Origin: an uncultured Oscillospiraceae bacterium
Lineage (GTDB): Bacteria; Bacillota; Clostridia; Oscillospirales; Oscillospiraceae
Length of the DNA: 41,029 nucleotides
Reading direction: 5' to 3'
Assembly: GCA_934589525.1 (NCBI GenBank)
Contig: CAKTOB010000022.1
Location: forward strand, 1-41,029
Shown here: one piece after another, positions 39,464-41,029 of the stretch
Layout: every line of letters starts with the position of its first letter
Numbering within the stretch: the stretch's first letter is position 1
The notes under the pieces: generated by a model
The model's database searches: none
What the model was told of the DNA's origin: nothing
Seen by the model: the letters and a program-made list of their open reading frames with translations, nothing else
Translations under genes and position numbers: made by a program

Positions 39464-40662
39464 AGCCTGCATATTCATGTAAATTATTTGGTGCACAGCA
39501 GGTGTTTACGGGGATACAGGGCTGTGTTACCCTGCTGCACTCCGTCCCGGGCTGTAATTTTGGGACGCTGGCCATCCATGCCCCCAATGACATGGCAAGG
39601 ATCTGCCAGACGACCTCCGCACTTAATGACGAGGACATCGTTTTTGGCGGCGAAGCTTCCCTGCGCAAGGCATTGTACTCCATCGACGAGCTGTACCATC
39701 CAGAGTTGACGGCAGTCATCACCGGCTGTGTCAGCGATATTATCCATGATGATGTGGCCGCAGTGGTAAAGGGATACAAGGGGAGTACGGAAATTCTTGT
39801 CCAGGAAGCCGCCGGATTCCGGGGGACCTTTCAAGACGGATTTGAGGCGGCACTGCTACGTCTGGCGGACCTGATGTCCCCAGCCGAGACAAGGCCCCAA
39901 GGCAAACCCATGGTCAATGTGATCGGCATAGGAGCAGATGATCCCCACGGGTCCGCCGATGCCCGTGCTTTCCAGGCACTGCTGGGACCGGAGGTGGCGC
40001 TGGGCTGTATCATTGCCCAGTGCAGCCTTCAACAACTGCGACAGGCCTCCAACGCCTCCTTGAATCTAGTCCTTGGCCGGGGCGTTTCCCTGGCGGAGGA
40101 GATGAAACGCCGATTCGGCATTCCCTACGAGGTCGTGGACTATCCCTACGGTCTGACAGGCGCAGAGGAGATTTGGTCGTGTCTGTCCAGGCACCTGGAC
40201 ATCGATACAAAGCCTTTAGCCGATGCCTTTGTCCGGTATACCGGGGAACGGCTGAAACCCGTCTACTCCTACCTCAAGTCCCTTTATGCCATGCCGGTTT
40301 CCGTAATCGGCACCGGGGCACGCTATCGAGGTATGGCAAGGTTTCTGACCCAGGAGCTGGGTGCCCAGGTTCTCTGCGGTCAGGCAAGAGAAGAACTCCC
40401 GGACCTGGATGACTTTATTGACCGGGTGTCAGCCTCCGATACCGCCCTGGTATTTGGCTCCTCCTTTGAGGGGGAGATATCCGGCAAGCTGCATATTCCC
40501 GTTTTTTACTATGATTACCCGGTTTTCCGCAGAGTGTGCATTACAGACCGCCCCTATATTGGCGCAGCAGGCACCGTCAACCTGATAGAGGCCCTGCTGA
40601 ACGAACTGATGTCCTTCTCCACACCCCAAAGCGGCACCGTACCGGGAAGCTGCGGAATGTAA
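39460..40662 (+). CDS. NifK-like component 1 subunit
   Basis: A 400-residue partner of the NifD-like protein. Three cysteines match the NifK P-cluster ligands with the same spacing: Cys 7 (YSCKLFGA), Cys 32 (SVPGC) and Cys 90 (ITGCVSDIIHDD) are separated by 25 and 58 residues, as in NifK Cys 70, 95 and 153. NDEDIVFGGEASLRKAL (56-72) is the family motif. It lacks the roughly 50-residue N-terminal extension and some C-terminal sequence of true NifK. ATG at 39460 overlaps the NifD-like stop, so the pair is translationally coupled. Last gene of the operon; no clear terminator follows. Confidence 0.9.
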   Translation: MKPAYSCKLFGAQQVFTGIQGCVTLLHSVPGCNFGTLAIHAPNDMARICQTTSALNDEDIVFGGEASLRKALYSIDELYHPELTAVITGCVSDIIHDDVAAVVKGYKGSTEILVQEAAGFRGTFQDGFEAALLRLADLMSPAETRPQGKPMVNVIGIGADDPHGSADARAFQALLGPEVALGCIIAQCSLQQLRQASNASLNLVLGRGVSLAEEMKRRFGIPYEVVDYPYGLTGAEEIWSCLSRHLDIDTKPLADAFVRYTGERLKPVYSYLKSLYAMPVSVIGTGARYRGMARFLTQELGAQVLCGQAREELPDLDDFIDRVSASDTALVFGSSFEGEISGKLHIPVFYYDYPVFRRVCITDRPYIGAAGTVNLIEALLNELMSFSTPQSGTVPGSCGM

Positions 40663-40717
40663 CACTTCCCACGTCCTCCCAGGTACAGCGAACACAGCCC
40701 CGTCAAATCCTACGCTC

Positions 40718-40840
40718 CTATTTGTTCCCGCTTTGCCGGTTCAGTGCAAGCCCCATCAGCCGATCCGACTGATTAGCCATAAACAGGGGGATGTTCAGCA
40801 CATCGTTTTCCGTCAGCGCACCCTTGAACTCCGTAAACAG
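40718..40840 (-). pseudogene. Internally deleted remnant of an AAA/DUF4143 ATPase gene
   Basis: About 40 codons on the minus strand read LFTEFKGALTEN followed at once by DVLNIPLFMANQSDRL and end at TAG (40718-40720). Both pieces match the ATPase at 8793-10139, where they are about 115 residues apart. The join is in frame and lies at a short shared TGTGCTG/CGTGCTG sequence. The front part of the gene is gone; a 30-base palindrome begins at the broken end. Non-functional. Confidence 0.85.
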
Positions 40841-40866
40841 TAAGCGCTCAATTGAGCGCTTACTGT
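40837..40866. repeat. Perfect 30-base palindrome
   Basis: ACAGTAAGCGCTCAA and its exact complement meet at 40851/40852. The halves TAAGCGCT and AGCGCTTA resemble LacI/CcpA-type half sites but are six bases too far apart for a standard site. It could be an operator, a terminator stem or an element end. No T run follows on either strand beyond TTT. Confidence 0.7.
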
Positions 40867-40892
40867 AAAACGGGCACATCCGCTGTTCCGAT

Positions 40893-40911
40893 AATTGTCA
40901 ATTGTCAATTT
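40893..40911. repeat. Short tandem repeat
   Basis: AATTGTCAATTGTCAATTT, the same unit as at 60-77 and 3583-3615. Confidence 0.6.
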
Positions 40912-40918
40912 TTGCATA

Positions 40919-40949
40919 GAAAAAACCGCCTCGTTTTCACGAAGCGGTT
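40919..40949 (-). terminator. rRNA operon terminator
   Basis: AACCGCCTCG (40924-40933) pairs with CGAAGCGGTT (40940-40949), with one mismatch. On the minus strand it is followed by TTTTTT and lies just after the 5S rRNA 3' end. Confidence 0.85.
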
Positions 40950-40954
40950 ATCTT

Positions 40955-41029
40955 GTGTTGGCATTACCTATCTTCCCGGCAAGTCACCCTGCAAGTATTG
41001 TCGGCGCGGACGAGCTTAACTTCTGTGTT
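40955..41029 (-). rRNA. rrf: 5S ribosomal RNA, 3' part (runs off the window)
   Basis: Read on the minus strand, the segment contains GAACACAGAAGTTAAGCTC-type sequence from its beginning (AACACAGAAGTTAAGCTCGT) and ends in GGTAATGCCAACAC, the conserved core and 3' end of 5S rRNA. About 75 of roughly 117 bases are in the window. It is therefore the end of a minus-strand rRNA operon lying to the right. Confidence 0.92.

Noticed and set aside
37098..40662. A true nitrogenase
   Set aside because: The NifD-like protein lacks the FeMo-cofactor Cys and His and two P-cluster cysteines, and there are no nifE, nifN or nifV genes in the window.
37098..40662. Protochlorophyllide or chlorophyllide reductase
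   Set aside because: The NifH-like motifs (GCDPKADSTR, CIESGGPEPGTGCAGRG) are of the NifH type, a NifB is present, and there are no chlorophyll genes or phototrophic context.

Overview
The window comes from a GC-rich, spore-forming anaerobic Bacillota, most likely of the Oscillospiraceae. The pointers are a Spo0A regulator, rubrerythrin, a T-box, a cobalamin riboswitch, Lpl-type sugar importers, and the GC-rich intergenic hairpins and TTGTCAA-type short repeats usual in that family. Identity was judged by eye from protein motifs; no database search was run.

Layout. Positions 1-855 are a gene-free mosaic of repeats. At 0.9-5.6 kb lie housekeeping genes: spo0A, a divergent M18 aminopeptidase, and a CBS/DRTGG/DHH pyrophosphatase with a small partner. 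At 5.6-10.3 kb is an accessory patch: an LMW phosphatase, an integrase tail, wreckage of a type I restriction system around an intact membrane protein, a class II Fic protein and an AAA/DUF4143 ATPase. At 10.5-28.3 kb is a carbohydrate locus: LacI regulator, GH13_18 sucrose-phosphorylase-like enzyme, P-loop kinase, MATE exporter, two metallo-beta-lactamase-fold hydrolases, YesL-like protein, MFS carrier, GH32 fructosidase, LplB/LplC/binding-protein importer, and two type-B carboxylesterases, one of them divergent. The combination fits uptake and intracellular breakdown of a sucrose- or fructose-containing and perhaps esterified saccharide.

At 28.4-31.3 kb are a truncated Crp/Fnr-like DNA-binding protein, rubrerythrin behind a TGTGAC-N3-GTCACA operator at class II spacing, and a T-box-controlled BrnQ transporter.

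The most interesting part is 31.75-40.66 kb. A consensus promoter, a cobalamin riboswitch and its terminator precede one plus-strand operon: NifB-like radical SAM enzyme, FecCD permease, ABC ATPase, FecB/BtuF-like binding lipoprotein, class I SAM methyltransferase, NifH-like, NifD-like and NifK-like proteins. The NifB-like and NifH-like proteins keep their key residues and the NifK-like protein keeps its three cluster cysteines. The NifD-like protein has lost two of three P-cluster cysteines and both FeMo-cofactor ligands. It is therefore not a nitrogenase. It looks like a B12-regulated nitrogenase-like reductase coupled to a chelate or corrinoid importer and a methyltransferase, whose substrate I cannot name.

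The window ends in the 3' part of a minus-strand 5S rRNA with its terminator, beside a deletion remnant of the AAA/DUF4143 ATPase. A 203-bp sequence occurs as two apparently identical inverted copies at 566-768 and 31528-31730, bracketing about 31 kb.
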